From Rhodobacter viridis (GTDB lineage Bacteria > Pseudomonadota > Alphaproteobacteria > Rhodobacterales > Rhodobacteraceae): a stretch of DNA of 64,000 bases. The stretch is taken from contig NZ_QJTK01000004.1 of the NCBI RefSeq assembly GCF_003217355.1, positions 183,984-247,983 of the forward strand, written 5' to 3'. The notes under the pieces are model-generated. The model was given only the letters and a program-made list of their open reading frames with translations, did not search any database and was not told the origin of the DNA. Within the stretch, counting starts at the first letter, position 1. Each line of letters begins with the position of its first letter. Positions 30,253 to 39,840 of this stretch are shown here, one piece after another. A program made the position numbers and the translations under genes.

Positions 30253-31577
30253 TGGATTACAATACTATTGCCGCCCTGATGTTCTCGACGATGCTGCTGA
30301 TGATGCTGACGGGGCAGCGCGTCTTTGGCGCGATCGGGATCGTCGCCGTCGTGGCCGCGCTGACGCTTTGGGGCGATGGCGGCACCGACATGGGCTTTTC
30401 CGCCGTGATGAAGCTGATGAAATGGACCGCGCTGCTGACGTTGCCGATGTTCGTCTTCATGGGCTATGTGATGAGCGAAACGCGCCTCGCCGAGGATCTC
30501 TACCGGATGTTTCACGTCTGGATGGGGCCGCTGCCGGGGGGCTTGGCGATCGGCACGGTGCTGCTGATGGTGCTGATTTCCGCGATGAACGGCCTTTCCG
30601 TCGCGGGGATGGCGATCGGCGCTACCATCGCGCTGCCCGAGTTGCAGCGGCGCGGCTATGACAAGCTGATGATTTCGGGGGTGATTCAGGCGGGCTCATC
30701 GCTTGGCATCCTGATCCCGCCCTCGGTCGTGCTTGTGCTTTACGCGATGATCGCGCGCCAGCCGGTGTCGAACCTGTGGCTGGCCGGGATCATGCCGGGG
30801 CTGCTGATGGCGGCGCTTTTCATCCTCTACATCATCATCCGTACCTGGCTGAACCCGTCGCTCGCGCCGCGGATGTCGGCCGAGGAACGCGCCGCGATCA
30901 GCCGCGCCGAGAAGTTCCAGCTTCTGCGCGCAGGGCTGCTGCCGGTCTTCATCTTCGTCGCGATGATGCTGCCCTTCATCAAGGGCTGGGCCTCGCTCAC
31001 CGAAACCTCGGTCGTCGGTGTGGCCGCCACCGTGCTTGTTGCCTGGGCCAAGGGCCGGATGAGCTGGTATGTCCTTGAAACCGCGACGAAACAGACGCTG
31101 CTGATCACCGTGATGTTCATGATGATCATCACCGCGGCGCTGTCCTTTGGCGCGGTCTTCGACGGGCTCGGGGCGGGCCGCTCGATCCAGACCTTCTTCA
31201 CCGAGGATCTGGGGCTCGCGCCTTGGCAGATCCTGGTGCTGATGCAGGTCAGCTTCCTGATCATGGGGATGTTTCTCGATGACACCGCGATGCTCGTCAT
31301 TGTTGCCCCGGTCTATGTCAGCCTCACGAAGGCGCTCGGCTACGATCTGATCTGGTACGGCGTGCTTTACACGATCACCTGCCAGATCGCCTATCTGACC
31401 CCGCCCTTCGGCTATAACCTGTTCCTGATGAAGGCCCTTGCGCCGCCGGAATACACGCTGCCGGTGATTTACCGCTCGGTCTGGCCCTTCGTTCTGGTGA
31501 TGATCCTGACGCTTGTCCTGATCATGGTGTTTCCGCAAATCGCGCTTTGGCTGCCGCAGGTGATGCTCGGGCGCTGA
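30252..31577 (+). CDS. dctM: TRAP transporter large permease (DctM type)
   Basis: A 441-residue polytopic permease that couples substrate uptake to the sodium or proton gradient. Family motifs: AMNGLSVAGMAIGATIALPELQ, QAGSSLGILIPPSVVLVLYA, and LTPPFGYNLFLMKALAP near the end. It is coupled to dctQ; dctP follows after 45 bases. Confidence 0.93.
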   Translation: MDYNTIAALMFSTMLLMMLTGQRVFGAIGIVAVVAALTLWGDGGTDMGFSAVMKLMKWTALLTLPMFVFMGYVMSETRLAEDLYRMFHVWMGPLPGGLAIGTVLLMVLISAMNGLSVAGMAIGATIALPELQRRGYDKLMISGVIQAGSSLGILIPPSVVLVLYAMIARQPVSNLWLAGIMPGLLMAALFILYIIIRTWLNPSLAPRMSAEERAAISRAEKFQLLRAGLLPVFIFVAMMLPFIKGWASLTETSVVGVAATVLVAWAKGRMSWYVLETATKQTLLITVMFMMIITAALSFGAVFDGLGAGRSIQTFFTEDLGLAPWQILVLMQVSFLIMGMFLDDTAMLVIVAPVYVSLTKALGYDLIWYGVLYTITCQIAYLTPPFGYNLFLMKALAPPEYTLPVIYRSVWPFVLVMILTLVLIMVFPQIALWLPQVMLGR

Positions 31578-31622
31578 GTGAACGACCCCGAAAATGGGGC
31601 ATCAACCGACAAGGAGAGAGAA

Positions 31623-32657
31623 ATGACGACGACCAGACGGAAGTTCCTCACCACCGGCGCGGTGGGTGTTGCGGCGGGGCTGGCGACGCCGGCGCTGGCG
31701 CAATCGGCGCCGATCAAATGGCGGCTGCAGACCTATGCCGGCACGGTGCTGGCCGAGCAGGTGGTCAAGCCCGCCATCGACGCCTTCAACACCATCGCCA
31801 ATGGCCAGATGGAGATCGAGCTTTACACCTCGGACCAGCTCGTTCCCACGGGCGAGCTGTTCCGGGCGATGCAGAACGGCACCATCGATGCGGTGCAGTC
31901 GGACGATGACAGCATGGCCTCGCCCACTGAAGTCACCGTGTTCGGCGGCTATTTCCCGCTCGCCTTGCGCTATTCGCTCGATGTGCCCGCGCTTTTCAAC
32001 GAATGGGGCCTCGATCAGATCTGGAAGGAAGAATACGCCAAGGTCGGCATCAAGCACATCTCGGCGGGCTCGTGGGATCCGTGCAACTTCAACATGAAGG
32101 AGCCGGTGAAATCGCTCGCCGATCTGAACGGCAAGCGCGTCTTCACCTTCCCGACCGCCGGGCGCTTCCTGGCGCAATTCGGCGTGATCCCGGTCACCCT
32201 GCCGTGGGAAGACGTGGAAGTGGCGCTGCAAACCGGCGAACTCGATGGCCTTGCCTGGTCGGGCATCACCGAGGATTACACCTCGGGCTGGTCGAAGGTC
32301 GCGCCCTATTTCCTGACGAACAACATCTCGGGCGCCTGGATCGGGCATTTCTTCGCCAACATGGAGCGCTGGAACGCCGTGCCGCCGCATCTGCAGCAGC
32401 TCATGCAGACCTGTTTCGACCAGTCGCATTATCGCCGTCAGTGGTGGTATTGGGCGGGCGAAGCCAAGCTGCGCGTCGAGGGCGCCGACATGACGCTGAC
32501 CTCGCTTCCGCCCGAGGATTATGCCAAGATCGAGGAAGCCGCGACGAAGTTCTGGGACGAGATCGCCGCTGAGAGCCCGCTGAAGGCGAAGGTGGTCGAA
32601 ATCATCAAGAAATACAACGACACGATGGTCAAGGCCGGCGTGCCCTATCGCTACTGA
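31623..32657 (+). CDS. dctP: TRAP transporter solute-binding protein (DctP type)
   Basis: A 344-residue periplasmic receptor with a Tat-like signal (TTRRKFLTTGAVGVAAGLA, cleavage after ALAQ). The fold features of DctP proteins are present (ELYTSDQLVPTGELFRAMQNG, LADLNGKRVF, ALQTGELDGLAWSG). It looks closest to the branch that binds larger carboxylates (mannitol/chloroaromatic group), but the ligand is unknown; neighbours suggest an amine-bearing compound. ATG 31623 follows AAGGAGAGAG; the frame 15 codons upstream lacks a good site. Confidence 0.87.
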   Translation: MTTTRRKFLTTGAVGVAAGLATPALAQSAPIKWRLQTYAGTVLAEQVVKPAIDAFNTIANGQMEIELYTSDQLVPTGELFRAMQNGTIDAVQSDDDSMASPTEVTVFGGYFPLALRYSLDVPALFNEWGLDQIWKEEYAKVGIKHISAGSWDPCNFNMKEPVKSLADLNGKRVFTFPTAGRFLAQFGVIPVTLPWEDVEVALQTGELDGLAWSGITEDYTSGWSKVAPYFLTNNISGAWIGHFFANMERWNAVPPHLQQLMQTCFDQSHYRRQWWYWAGEAKLRVEGADMTLTSLPPEDYAKIEEAATKFWDEIAAESPLKAKVVEIIKKYNDTMVKAGVPYRY

Positions 32658-32663
32658 TCGGTG

Positions 32664-32688
32664 GGGCCGGGGGGACCAGCCCCGGCCC
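32664..32688 (+). terminator. Hairpin between dctP and the glutamine-synthetase-like gene
   Basis: GGGCCGGGG (32664-32672) and CCCCGGCCC (32680-32688) form a perfect 9-bp stem followed by TT. It probably protects dctP mRNA and lowers expression of the enzymes behind it. Confidence 0.55.
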
Positions 32689-32713
32689 TTCCCCGCCCGA
32701 GGAGGAGAGAGAG

Positions 32714-34078
32714 ATGCCCGCAAACCTGACCTTCGCCGCGCTGAAGGATGCCGTCGCCAAGGGCGAGATCGACACCGTCATCACCTGCATCTGCGACATG
32801 CAGGGTCGCTTGCAGGGCAAGCGCTTCCATGCCGCGCATTTCGTCGAAAGCGCGCATGAGGAGACGCATTGCTGCAACTATCTGCTGGCGACCGACATGG
32901 AGATGATCACCGTGCCGGGCTACAAGGCGTCCTCGTGGTCGCGCGGCTATGGCGACTATGTGATGAAGCCCGACCTGTCGACCTTGCGCACGATCCCCTG
33001 GGCGCCGGGCACGGCGCTGGTGATGTGCGATGTGCTCGATCACCACACCCATGAGCTTGTCCCGCATGCGCCGCGCACCGTGCTGAAACGCCAGATCGAG
33101 CGCGCCAAGGCGATGGGCTTTGACGTGATGATGGCGACCGAGCTTGAATTCTTCCTCTTCGAGGAAAGCTTCCCGGCGCTCTTTGATGCGGGCTATCCGC
33201 TGCCGACGCCGATGGCGCGCTACAATGTCGATTACAACCTGATGGGCTCGGCGCGCGACGAAAAGATCATGCGCGAGATCCGCAACAAGCTTTACGCCGC
33301 GGGCATTCCGATCGAATGCTCGAAGGGCGAGGCGGAAGCCGGTCAGGAAGAGGTCAACGCGAAATATTCGGACGCGCTCGACACTGCCGACATGCATTCG
33401 CTGATCAAGCTGGGCGTGAAGGAAATCGCCCAGCAGCATGGGGCGAGCGTGACCTTCATGGCGAAATACGATCACCGCAAGGCGGGCTCGTCGAGCCATA
33501 TCCACCAGTCGCTCTGGAAAGAGGGCAAGAATGCCTTTTACGACAGCGCGGCCGAGCATGGCATGAGCCAGGTGATGCGGCATTATCTGGCCGGTCAGCT
33601 GGCCTTTTCGCGCGAGATCGCGGTCTTCCTTGCCCCCTATGTGAACAGCTACAAGCGCTTCTGCGTCGGCATGTTCGCGCCGACGAAGGCGGTCTGGTCG
33701 CTGGACAACCGCACCGCGGGCTATCGCATCTGTGGCGAGAACACGAAATCGGTCCGCGTCGAATGCCGGATCGGGGGCGCCGATCTCAACCCCTATCTGG
33801 CCTGTGCCGCGCTGCTGGCGGCGGGGCTCGAGGGGATTGAACAGATGCTCGATCCGGGCAAGCCGGTGAATGGCGACCTGTATCAGTCCGAGACCGCGCC
33901 GGAAGTGCCGCGCTCGCTGATCGAGGCGGCCGAGGCGCTGAAGGATTCCGATTTCCTGACCCGGGCCCTTGGGGCCGATGTGGTCGAGCATTACTACCAT
34001 GCCGCGCGCTGGGAGATCGAGGAAAGCCTGCGGGTGGTGACCGATTTCGAGCGTCACCGGGGCTTCGAGCGCGCGTAA
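32714..34078 (+). CDS. Glutamine-synthetase-family gamma-glutamyl ligase
   Basis: A 454-residue enzyme of the GlnA/PuuA superfamily. Catalytic-domain motifs are present: ELEFFLFEES, KGEAEAGQEEVN, GSSSHIHQSLW, NSYKRF and NRTAGYRI...RVECRIGGADLNPYLACAALLAAG. The residues that define housekeeping ammonia-using GlnA differ, and the operon (aldehyde and alcohol dehydrogenases, TRAP transporter) fits enzymes such as PuuA, IpuC or GlnA4 that join glutamate to putrescine, isopropylamine or ethanolamine. Strong ribosome binding site AGGAGGAG. The amine substrate is inferred, not known. Confidence 0.8.
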   Translation: MPANLTFAALKDAVAKGEIDTVITCICDMQGRLQGKRFHAAHFVESAHEETHCCNYLLATDMEMITVPGYKASSWSRGYGDYVMKPDLSTLRTIPWAPGTALVMCDVLDHHTHELVPHAPRTVLKRQIERAKAMGFDVMMATELEFFLFEESFPALFDAGYPLPTPMARYNVDYNLMGSARDEKIMREIRNKLYAAGIPIECSKGEAEAGQEEVNAKYSDALDTADMHSLIKLGVKEIAQQHGASVTFMAKYDHRKAGSSSHIHQSLWKEGKNAFYDSAAEHGMSQVMRHYLAGQLAFSREIAVFLAPYVNSYKRFCVGMFAPTKAVWSLDNRTAGYRICGENTKSVRVECRIGGADLNPYLACAALLAAGLEGIEQMLDPGKPVNGDLYQSETAPEVPRSLIEAAEALKDSDFLTRALGADVVEHYYHAARWEIEESLRVVTDFERHRGFERA

Positions 34079-34118
34079 CAGTTTCACGGGGCCGGAGGGG
34101 CTCCAAAGGAAGGTCGAC

Positions 34119-35507
34119 ATGACGAAGATGATCCAATGTATCTCGCCCGTGGATGGGCGGGTCTATGCGGAGCGCCCGGCGCTGACGCTCGCCGAGGCCG
34201 AGGAGGTTGCGGCCCGTGCGCGCGCGGCGCAGGTGGACTGGGCGGCGCGTCCGCTGGCGGAGCGCATCGCGCTGGTAAAGGCCGGGGTGGCCAAGCTGAA
34301 CGAAATGAAAGACCGCGTGGTCGAGGAACTGGCTTGGCAGATGGGCCGTCCGACGCGGTTTGGCGGGGAATTCGGCGGCGTGAACGAGCGCACGAATTAC
34401 ATGTCCGAGATCGCCGAAAAGACCCTCGCGGCCACCGTGGTCGAAGACAGCGAGAAGTTCCGCCGCACTCTCGCGCGCGAACCCGTGGGCGTCGTCTTCA
34501 TCATCGCGCCGTGGAACTATCCCTACCTCACCACGGTCAACACGCTGGTTCCGGCGCTGATCGCGGGCAACAGCGTCGTGCTGAAACATGCCACGCAAAC
34601 CATGCTGGTGGGCGAGCGTCTGGTCGAGGCCTTCCTTGAGGCGGGCCTGCCCGAGGATGTGTTCCAGAATGTCTATCTGACCCATGACGTGACCGAGGAA
34701 CTGCTGCAGAACCGCGCCTTCAACTTCATCAACTTCACCGGCTCGGTCGGTGGTGGTGCTGCGATCGAGCGCGCGGCGGCGGGCACCTTCACCGGGCTCG
34801 GGCTGGAACTCGGCGGCAAGGACCCGGGCTACGTGATGGACGACGCCGATCTGGACGCCGCCGTGGACAGCCTGATGGATGGGGCGATGTTCAACGCCGG
34901 TCAGTGCTGCTGCGGCATCGAGCGGATCTATGTGCATGAAAGCCTTTACGATGCCTTTGTCGAAAAGGCGGTCGCCTGGGTCAAGGCGCTGAAACTTGGC
35001 AATCCGTTCGATCCGGCGACGACGCTCGGGCCGATGGCGAACAAGCGCTTTGCCCATGTCGTGCGCGAGCAGGTGGCGGAAGCCATCGCCGAGGGCGCGA
35101 CGGCGCTGATCGATCCGGCGCTTTTCCCCGAAGACGACGGCGGCGCTTACCTCGCCCCGCAGATCCTCGTGAACGTGAACCACGAGATGCGGGTGATGCG
35201 CGAGGAAAGCTTCGGCCCGGTGGTCGGCATCATGTCGGTCGCCAATGACGAAGAGGCGATCGCCGCGATGAATGACAGCCCTTACGGCCTGACCTGCTCG
35301 CTCTGGACCAAGGATGTCGAGCGCGCGGCCGCCATCGGCGCGCGGATCGAGACCGGCACCGTCTTCATGAACCGCTGCGATTACCTCGACCCGGCCCTGT
35401 GCTGGACCGGCTGCAAGGACACCGGCCGCGGCGCCGCGCTGTCGGCGCTTGGCTATTACTCGGTCACCCGGCCGAAATCCTACCATCTGAAGAAGGTGAC
35501 GAAATGA
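34119..35507 (+). CDS. NAD(P)+-dependent aldehyde dehydrogenase
   Basis: A 462-residue ALDH. The Rossmann segment IIAPWNYPYLTTVNTLVPALIAG, NFINFTGSVGGG, the general-base glutamate in LGLELGGKDPGYV and the nucleophile in FNAGQCCCGIERIYV are all present. It should oxidise the aldehyde made by the alcohol dehydrogenase that overlaps its 3' end (ATGA). RBS AAAGGAAGG before ATG 34119. Confidence 0.9.
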   Translation: MTKMIQCISPVDGRVYAERPALTLAEAEEVAARARAAQVDWAARPLAERIALVKAGVAKLNEMKDRVVEELAWQMGRPTRFGGEFGGVNERTNYMSEIAEKTLAATVVEDSEKFRRTLAREPVGVVFIIAPWNYPYLTTVNTLVPALIAGNSVVLKHATQTMLVGERLVEAFLEAGLPEDVFQNVYLTHDVTEELLQNRAFNFINFTGSVGGGAAIERAAAGTFTGLGLELGGKDPGYVMDDADLDAAVDSLMDGAMFNAGQCCCGIERIYVHESLYDAFVEKAVAWVKALKLGNPFDPATTLGPMANKRFAHVVREQVAEAIAEGATALIDPALFPEDDGGAYLAPQILVNVNHEMRVMREESFGPVVGIMSVANDEEAIAAMNDSPYGLTCSLWTKDVERAAAIGARIETGTVFMNRCDYLDPALCWTGCKDTGRGAALSALGYYSVTRPKSYHLKKVTK

Positions 35508-36658
35508 GCGTTCCGAACAGAAACTGGAACTACCCGACGCCGATCAAATTCGGCTGCGGCCGGATCGCGGAGCTGGCCGAGCATTGCAAGTCGGTCGGCA
35601 TCACGAAGCCGCTTCTGGTCACCGACAAGGCCTTGGCCTCGCTGCCGATCACGAGCCAAGCGCTTGATGTGATGGACAAGGGCGGGCTTGGCCGGGCGGT
35701 CTTTTCCGAGGTCGATCCGAACCCGAACGAGGGCAACATGGCCGCGGGCATCGCCGTCTACAAGGCGGGCGGCCACGATGGCGTGATCTGTTTTGGCGGC
35801 GGCTCGGCGCTTGATCTGGGAAAGATGATCGCGCTGATGGCCGATCAGCGGGCCGACCTGTCGGTCTGGGATCTGGAGGATGTGGACGACTGGTACACCC
35901 GCGCCGATGCCACGAAGATCGCGCCGATCGTCGCCGTGCCGACGACCGCGGGGACGGGCTCGGAAGTCGGCCGCGCCGGGGTGCTGACGAATTCCGCCAC
36001 CCACAAGAAGAAGATCATCTTCCATCCGAAGCTGATGCCCGCGGTCACGATCTGCGACCCGGAGCTGACGGTGGGCATGCCCGCCTTCATCACCGCGGGG
36101 ACCGGCATGGATGCGCTGGCGCACTGCCTCGAGGCCTATTGTTCGCCCTTCTACCACCCGATGTCGCAGGGCATCGCACTGGAAGGGATGCGGCTTGTCT
36201 TTGAAAACCTGCCCAAGGTCTACAAGGATCCGAAGGACATCGAGGCCCGCGCGCATATGATGTCGGCCGCCGCGATGGGCGCCGTTGCCTTCCAGAAGGG
36301 GCTGGGCGCGATCCATTCGCTGTCGCACCCGGTCGGCGCGGTCTACGGCACCCACCACGGCACCACGAATGCCTGCGTGATGCCGATGGTGCTCGACTAC
36401 AACCGCGCCGCCATCGAGGAGCGGATCGAGAAGGCCGCGGCCTATATCGGCATCGCGGGCGGCTTCGATGGCTTCCGCGCCGCGGTGGTGGCGCTGAACA
36501 AGGAGCTGAACATCCCCGATACCCTCACCAAGATGGGTGTGAAGCGTGAAGACCTCGACATGCTGACCGAGATGGCTCTGGAAGATCCGTCTTGCGGCGG
36601 CAACCCGATCGAGATGACGCGGGAAAACACCCGCGCGCTCTTCGACACCTGCATGTGA
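35504..36658 (+). CDS. Iron-containing (group III) alcohol dehydrogenase
   Basis: A 384-residue member of the Fe-ADH family. It has the NAD motif CFGGGSALDLGKMIAL, VPTTAGTGSEVG, and metal ligands in GMDALAHCLEAYCS and IHSLSHPVGAVYGTHHGTTN. It would oxidise an alcohol group to the aldehyde used by the overlapping ALDH gene. ATG 35504 overlaps the ALDH stop. Last gene of the operon; a strong hairpin follows. Confidence 0.9.
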   Translation: MSVPNRNWNYPTPIKFGCGRIAELAEHCKSVGITKPLLVTDKALASLPITSQALDVMDKGGLGRAVFSEVDPNPNEGNMAAGIAVYKAGGHDGVICFGGGSALDLGKMIALMADQRADLSVWDLEDVDDWYTRADATKIAPIVAVPTTAGTGSEVGRAGVLTNSATHKKKIIFHPKLMPAVTICDPELTVGMPAFITAGTGMDALAHCLEAYCSPFYHPMSQGIALEGMRLVFENLPKVYKDPKDIEARAHMMSAAAMGAVAFQKGLGAIHSLSHPVGAVYGTHHGTTNACVMPMVLDYNRAAIEERIEKAAAYIGIAGGFDGFRAAVVALNKELNIPDTLTKMGVKREDLDMLTEMALEDPSCGGNPIEMTRENTRALFDTCM

Positions 36659-36664
36659 GGGTCC

Positions 36665-36693
36665 GGCCCGGCGGTTCCACGCGCCGCCGGGCC
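36665..36693 (+). terminator. Hairpin terminator after the alcohol dehydrogenase gene
   Basis: GGCCCGGCGG (36665-36674) and CCGCCGGGCC (36684-36693) form a perfect 10-bp stem with a 9-base loop, seven bases after the stop codon. No T-run. Confidence 0.55.
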
Positions 36694-36813
36694 CAACCCC
36701 CATCTGTTGCGGCTTTGCTGCCATGCCCCGACATTCCGGCCCAAAAGACTGCGTTTCGCTCTCGTCTCGACAAGGAAAACGGGTATAACGAGGAAAAGAC
36801 TGGGGAGGTCCTC

Positions 36814-38997
36814 GTGCAGACTGCGATTGCGCCCGTGACGCAACAGGGAAAATCCGGCTTCGGCCGCTGGCTTTCGGCCACGAGCCTTGTCGTCCTTGCC
36901 GCCGCGATCGGTGCGGGGCCCGCACAGGCCGATCCGCTTGTGGGCAAGACGCCCAATACCTTCGGGATGCCGGGCGGGCTCGACCTGCCCAGTGCCGAGA
37001 TGTATTCGGATGGCCAGCTGGGCATCGGCATGACGGCGCTGGAAGATGGCACCACCCGCGGCACCCTGACCTTCCAGATCGCGCCGCATCTTGTCGGCGC
37101 CTTCCGCTATTCCCGCGTGCCGGGGCTGATGCCGGTCAAGGATGACAACGACGTTCCGACCGGCGCCTATACCGCGCTTTATGACCGCTCCTTCGACATC
37201 CGCTGGCAGATGTTCGAGGAGGGGCGCTATCGTCCCGCCCTCGCCGTCGGTCTGAATGATTTCGTCGGCACCGGGGTCTATTCTTCGGAATATATCGTTG
37301 CGACGAAGAGCTTTGGCGACCGGCTGCGGGTTTCGGCGGGTCTGGGCTGGGGGCGGCTGGGCTCGAACGGGTCGATCGGCTCGATCGGCACCCGGCCGGA
37401 CTATGACTACGGTTCGAACGGCGGGCAGTTCAACGGCAAATCCTGGTTCCGGGGCGATGTCGCGCCGTTCCTGGGCGTGGCCTGGGCGATGAATGATCGC
37501 CTGACCTTCAAGGCCGAATATTCTTCGGATGCCTATGTGAAGGAAACCGAACTCGGGGATTGGGACCCCAAGACCGCGGTCAATATCGGCGCCGATTACC
37601 AGCTGGGCGCCTTTACCCACATGCAGCTGTTCCTGATGCATGGTGACAAGCTCGGCTTCCAGATCACCCGCGCCATTGATCCGCATGAGCCGCCCTTTGC
37701 CTCGGGTATCGAAAAGGCGCCGCTGCCGGTGCAGCCGCGCCCGCCGCTGTCGGCCGACCGGCTCGGCTGGTCCGGCGAATGGAGCAAGGACCCGACCGCG
37801 CAGCCCGCCATTCAGGGCGCGCTGGCAGAGTCGCTTGCAAAGGACGGGCAGGTGCTCGAGTCGATGTCGCTGAGCGCGACCCGGGCCGAGCTGCGGATCC
37901 GCAACATGACCTATGGCGCGCAGCCGCAGGCGATCGGCCATGCCGCGCGTGTCGCCACCCGCGCGCTGCCGCCCTCGGTCGAGACGATCACCATCACCTC
38001 GGTCGAGCGGGGGCTGGCGATTTCCTCGGTCACCTTCCACCGCCGCGATCTTGAGCGGCTCGAAAACACCCGCGCCCTCGACATTCTGCCCACGACCACG
38101 ATCACCGCCGCCGATGCGCATGATCCGGCGCAGGTGCGCACGGCCGATCTTTACCCGCGCTTCCGCTGGGGGCTGACCCCCTATGCCGAGGCCTCGATCT
38201 TCGACCCCGACAACCCGCTGCGGGCCGATTTCGGGGCGCAGCTGTCGGCGAAGTTCGAAGTGACGCCGGGCTTCGTCTTCTCGGGTCTCGTGCGGCAGAA
38301 GGTTGCCGGCAACCTTGATGCCTCGACGCGCGTGTCGGATTCCGTGGTGCAGCATGTGCGCTCGGATCTGGTCGAGTATCAGCGCAACGGCGATCTGGCG
38401 CTGCAATATCTGACTGTCAGCCACTACGGCCAGCCGCTGCCCAACGTCTTCTCGCGGGTGACGGTGGGCTATCTGGAGCGGATGTATGGCGGGGTTTCGG
38501 GCGAGTTGCTCTGGAAACCGGTCGACAGTCGGCTGGCGCTGGGCGTCGAGACGAACTGGGTGAAGCAGCGCGACTTCGATCAGCATTTCGGCTTCCAGGA
38601 CTATGCGACCACCACCGGCCACGTCTCGGCCTATTACGACTTCGGCAAGGGCTATGTCGGCGAGCTGCATATGGGCCGCTATCTGGCGCAGGACTGGGGC
38701 GGCACGGTCGAGCTGGACCGCGAATTCGAAAACGGCTGGAAGGTCGGCGCCTTTGCGACGATCACCGACATGTCGTCGGAGGATTACGGCGAGGGCTCCT
38801 TTGACAAGGGCATTCGTCTGACCATCCCGGTCGCCTGGAGCACCGGCAAGCCTTCGGTCAATACGCTCACGACCACGATCCGGCCGCTGCAACGCGACGG
38901 GGGCGCGCGTCTTGATATCGATGGGCGGCTCTATGACACCATTCATGGTGCGCAGACCGGAACGCTCTACAACGAATGGGGGAGATTCTGGCGATGA
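36814..38997 (+). CDS. yjbH: YjbH-family outer-membrane exopolysaccharide-associated protein
   Basis: A 727-residue exported protein. After a signal-like stretch (LSATSLVVLAAAIGAGPAQA) it shows the YjbH pattern: NTFGMPGGLDLPSAEMYSDG, many amphipathic beta strands (RLRVSAGLGWGRLG, FLGVAWAMNDRLTFKAEYSSD) and a C-terminal beta-barrel-like half (PRFRWGLTPYAEASIFDPDN, GYLERMYGGVSGELLWKPVD). YjbH/GfcD proteins act with small lipoproteins in polysaccharide export or modification. GTG 36814 is chosen as start because GGGAGG lies six bases upstream and the signal peptide then begins close to the N-terminus. It overlaps yjbF by ATGA. Confidence 0.82.
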   Translation: MQTAIAPVTQQGKSGFGRWLSATSLVVLAAAIGAGPAQADPLVGKTPNTFGMPGGLDLPSAEMYSDGQLGIGMTALEDGTTRGTLTFQIAPHLVGAFRYSRVPGLMPVKDDNDVPTGAYTALYDRSFDIRWQMFEEGRYRPALAVGLNDFVGTGVYSSEYIVATKSFGDRLRVSAGLGWGRLGSNGSIGSIGTRPDYDYGSNGGQFNGKSWFRGDVAPFLGVAWAMNDRLTFKAEYSSDAYVKETELGDWDPKTAVNIGADYQLGAFTHMQLFLMHGDKLGFQITRAIDPHEPPFASGIEKAPLPVQPRPPLSADRLGWSGEWSKDPTAQPAIQGALAESLAKDGQVLESMSLSATRAELRIRNMTYGAQPQAIGHAARVATRALPPSVETITITSVERGLAISSVTFHRRDLERLENTRALDILPTTTITAADAHDPAQVRTADLYPRFRWGLTPYAEASIFDPDNPLRADFGAQLSAKFEVTPGFVFSGLVRQKVAGNLDASTRVSDSVVQHVRSDLVEYQRNGDLALQYLTVSHYGQPLPNVFSRVTVGYLERMYGGVSGELLWKPVDSRLALGVETNWVKQRDFDQHFGFQDYATTTGHVSAYYDFGKGYVGELHMGRYLAQDWGGTVELDREFENGWKVGAFATITDMSSEDYGEGSFDKGIRLTIPVAWSTGKPSVNTLTTTIRPLQRDGGARLDIDGRLYDTIHGAQTGTLYNEWGRFWR

Positions 38998-39683
38998 CGG
39001 GACAGCGTCGGGCCACTTTGGCCGCGCTGGTCCTCGCCACCGTGCTGGGCGCTTGCGGCACGGATCAGACCCGGCTTGAAACCGGGCGCGAGGCGACGGC
39101 CGAAGTGAAGAACATGGTGACGGGGCTTTTCCGTCGCGGGCCGAAGGCGGCCGCCCCGGATCCTCAGGTCATTGCCCGCGAGGCTTTGAATGCGAATGCG
39201 GGGCCGTTGATCCTTGTCTCGCTCGAGGCGACGAAGTCGACCTCGGTCTTTGCGCAGCGCGGCGAAAACAACGGCATGCGGACCTGGCTCTCGCCTGCGG
39301 GGCAGGGGGTCATCACCCGGTCCGGCGTGCTGGCCGGAACGCGCGGTTTCGGCAACGATCTGATGTCGTCCGACATCGGCCCGATGATTGCGGCGGTGCA
39401 GGGGCGTCGGGCGCAGGCGCTGAAGATCGAATTGCGCTATCTCGACGGGCTCGGCAAGGAACGCCCGCTGCCGCTGGACTGCACGTCCGGCACGGCGGCC
39501 GCAACCGCCTATGATTTCGCCGGGATGCATTTCGCGGGCACGCCCGTCGCCGTGCATTGCGAGGGCTACGGCTTCAAGTTCGACAACAGCTATATCGTCG
39601 CGAGTTCGGGGACCATCGTCGCCTCGCGGCAATGGATCGGGCCGCGGCTCGGCTATCTGACCATCCAGTCGCTGCGCAACTGA
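38994..39683 (+). CDS. yjbF: YjbF/GfcB-family lipoprotein
   Basis: A 229-residue lipoprotein with lipobox LATVLGAC. YjbF-type features include ILVSLEATKSTSVFAQRGENNGMRTWLSPAGQ-like spacing and TRSGVLAGTRGFGNDLMSSD. The partner YjbH is encoded directly upstream and overlaps it. ATG 38994 has GGGGGAG upstream. Together they suggest a two-gene polysaccharide secretion accessory unit; ugd, further on, supplies UDP-glucuronate. Confidence 0.82.
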   Translation: MTGQRRATLAALVLATVLGACGTDQTRLETGREATAEVKNMVTGLFRRGPKAAAPDPQVIAREALNANAGPLILVSLEATKSTSVFAQRGENNGMRTWLSPAGQGVITRSGVLAGTRGFGNDLMSSDIGPMIAAVQGRRAQALKIELRYLDGLGKERPLPLDCTSGTAAATAYDFAGMHFAGTPVAVHCEGYGFKFDNSYIVASSGTIVASRQWIGPRLGYLTIQSLRN

Positions 39684-39706
39684 GTTTGACGACAGATCGA
39701 ATCGAC

Positions 39707-39730
39707 AGGGGCACCCGATCGGGTGCCCCT
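39707..39730 (+). terminator. Terminator hairpin after yjbF
   Basis: A fully palindromic 24-base element: AGGGGCACCC (39707-39716), GATC centre, GGGTGCCCCT (39721-39730), then TGTCGTTT. Strong stem with a weak T-run. Confidence 0.7.
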
Positions 39731-39790
39731 TGTCGTTTGCGCCGTCAGGCAGGCGAAGCCCCGCGTTTCGGGATTTCAAAAAGAATAAGA

Positions 39791-39812
39791 CCGGAAAGCT
39801 TGCGCTTTCCGG
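39791..39812 (-). terminator. Rho-independent terminator of the small exported protein gene
   Basis: CCGGAAAGC (39791-39799) and GCTTTCCGG (39804-39812) form a perfect 9-bp stem with a 4-base loop. On the minus strand it is followed by TCTTATTCTTTTT, one of the best T-runs in the window. Confidence 0.85.
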
Positions 39813-39840
39813 CCAAATCGAGCGTGCTCGATCGTCGAAC

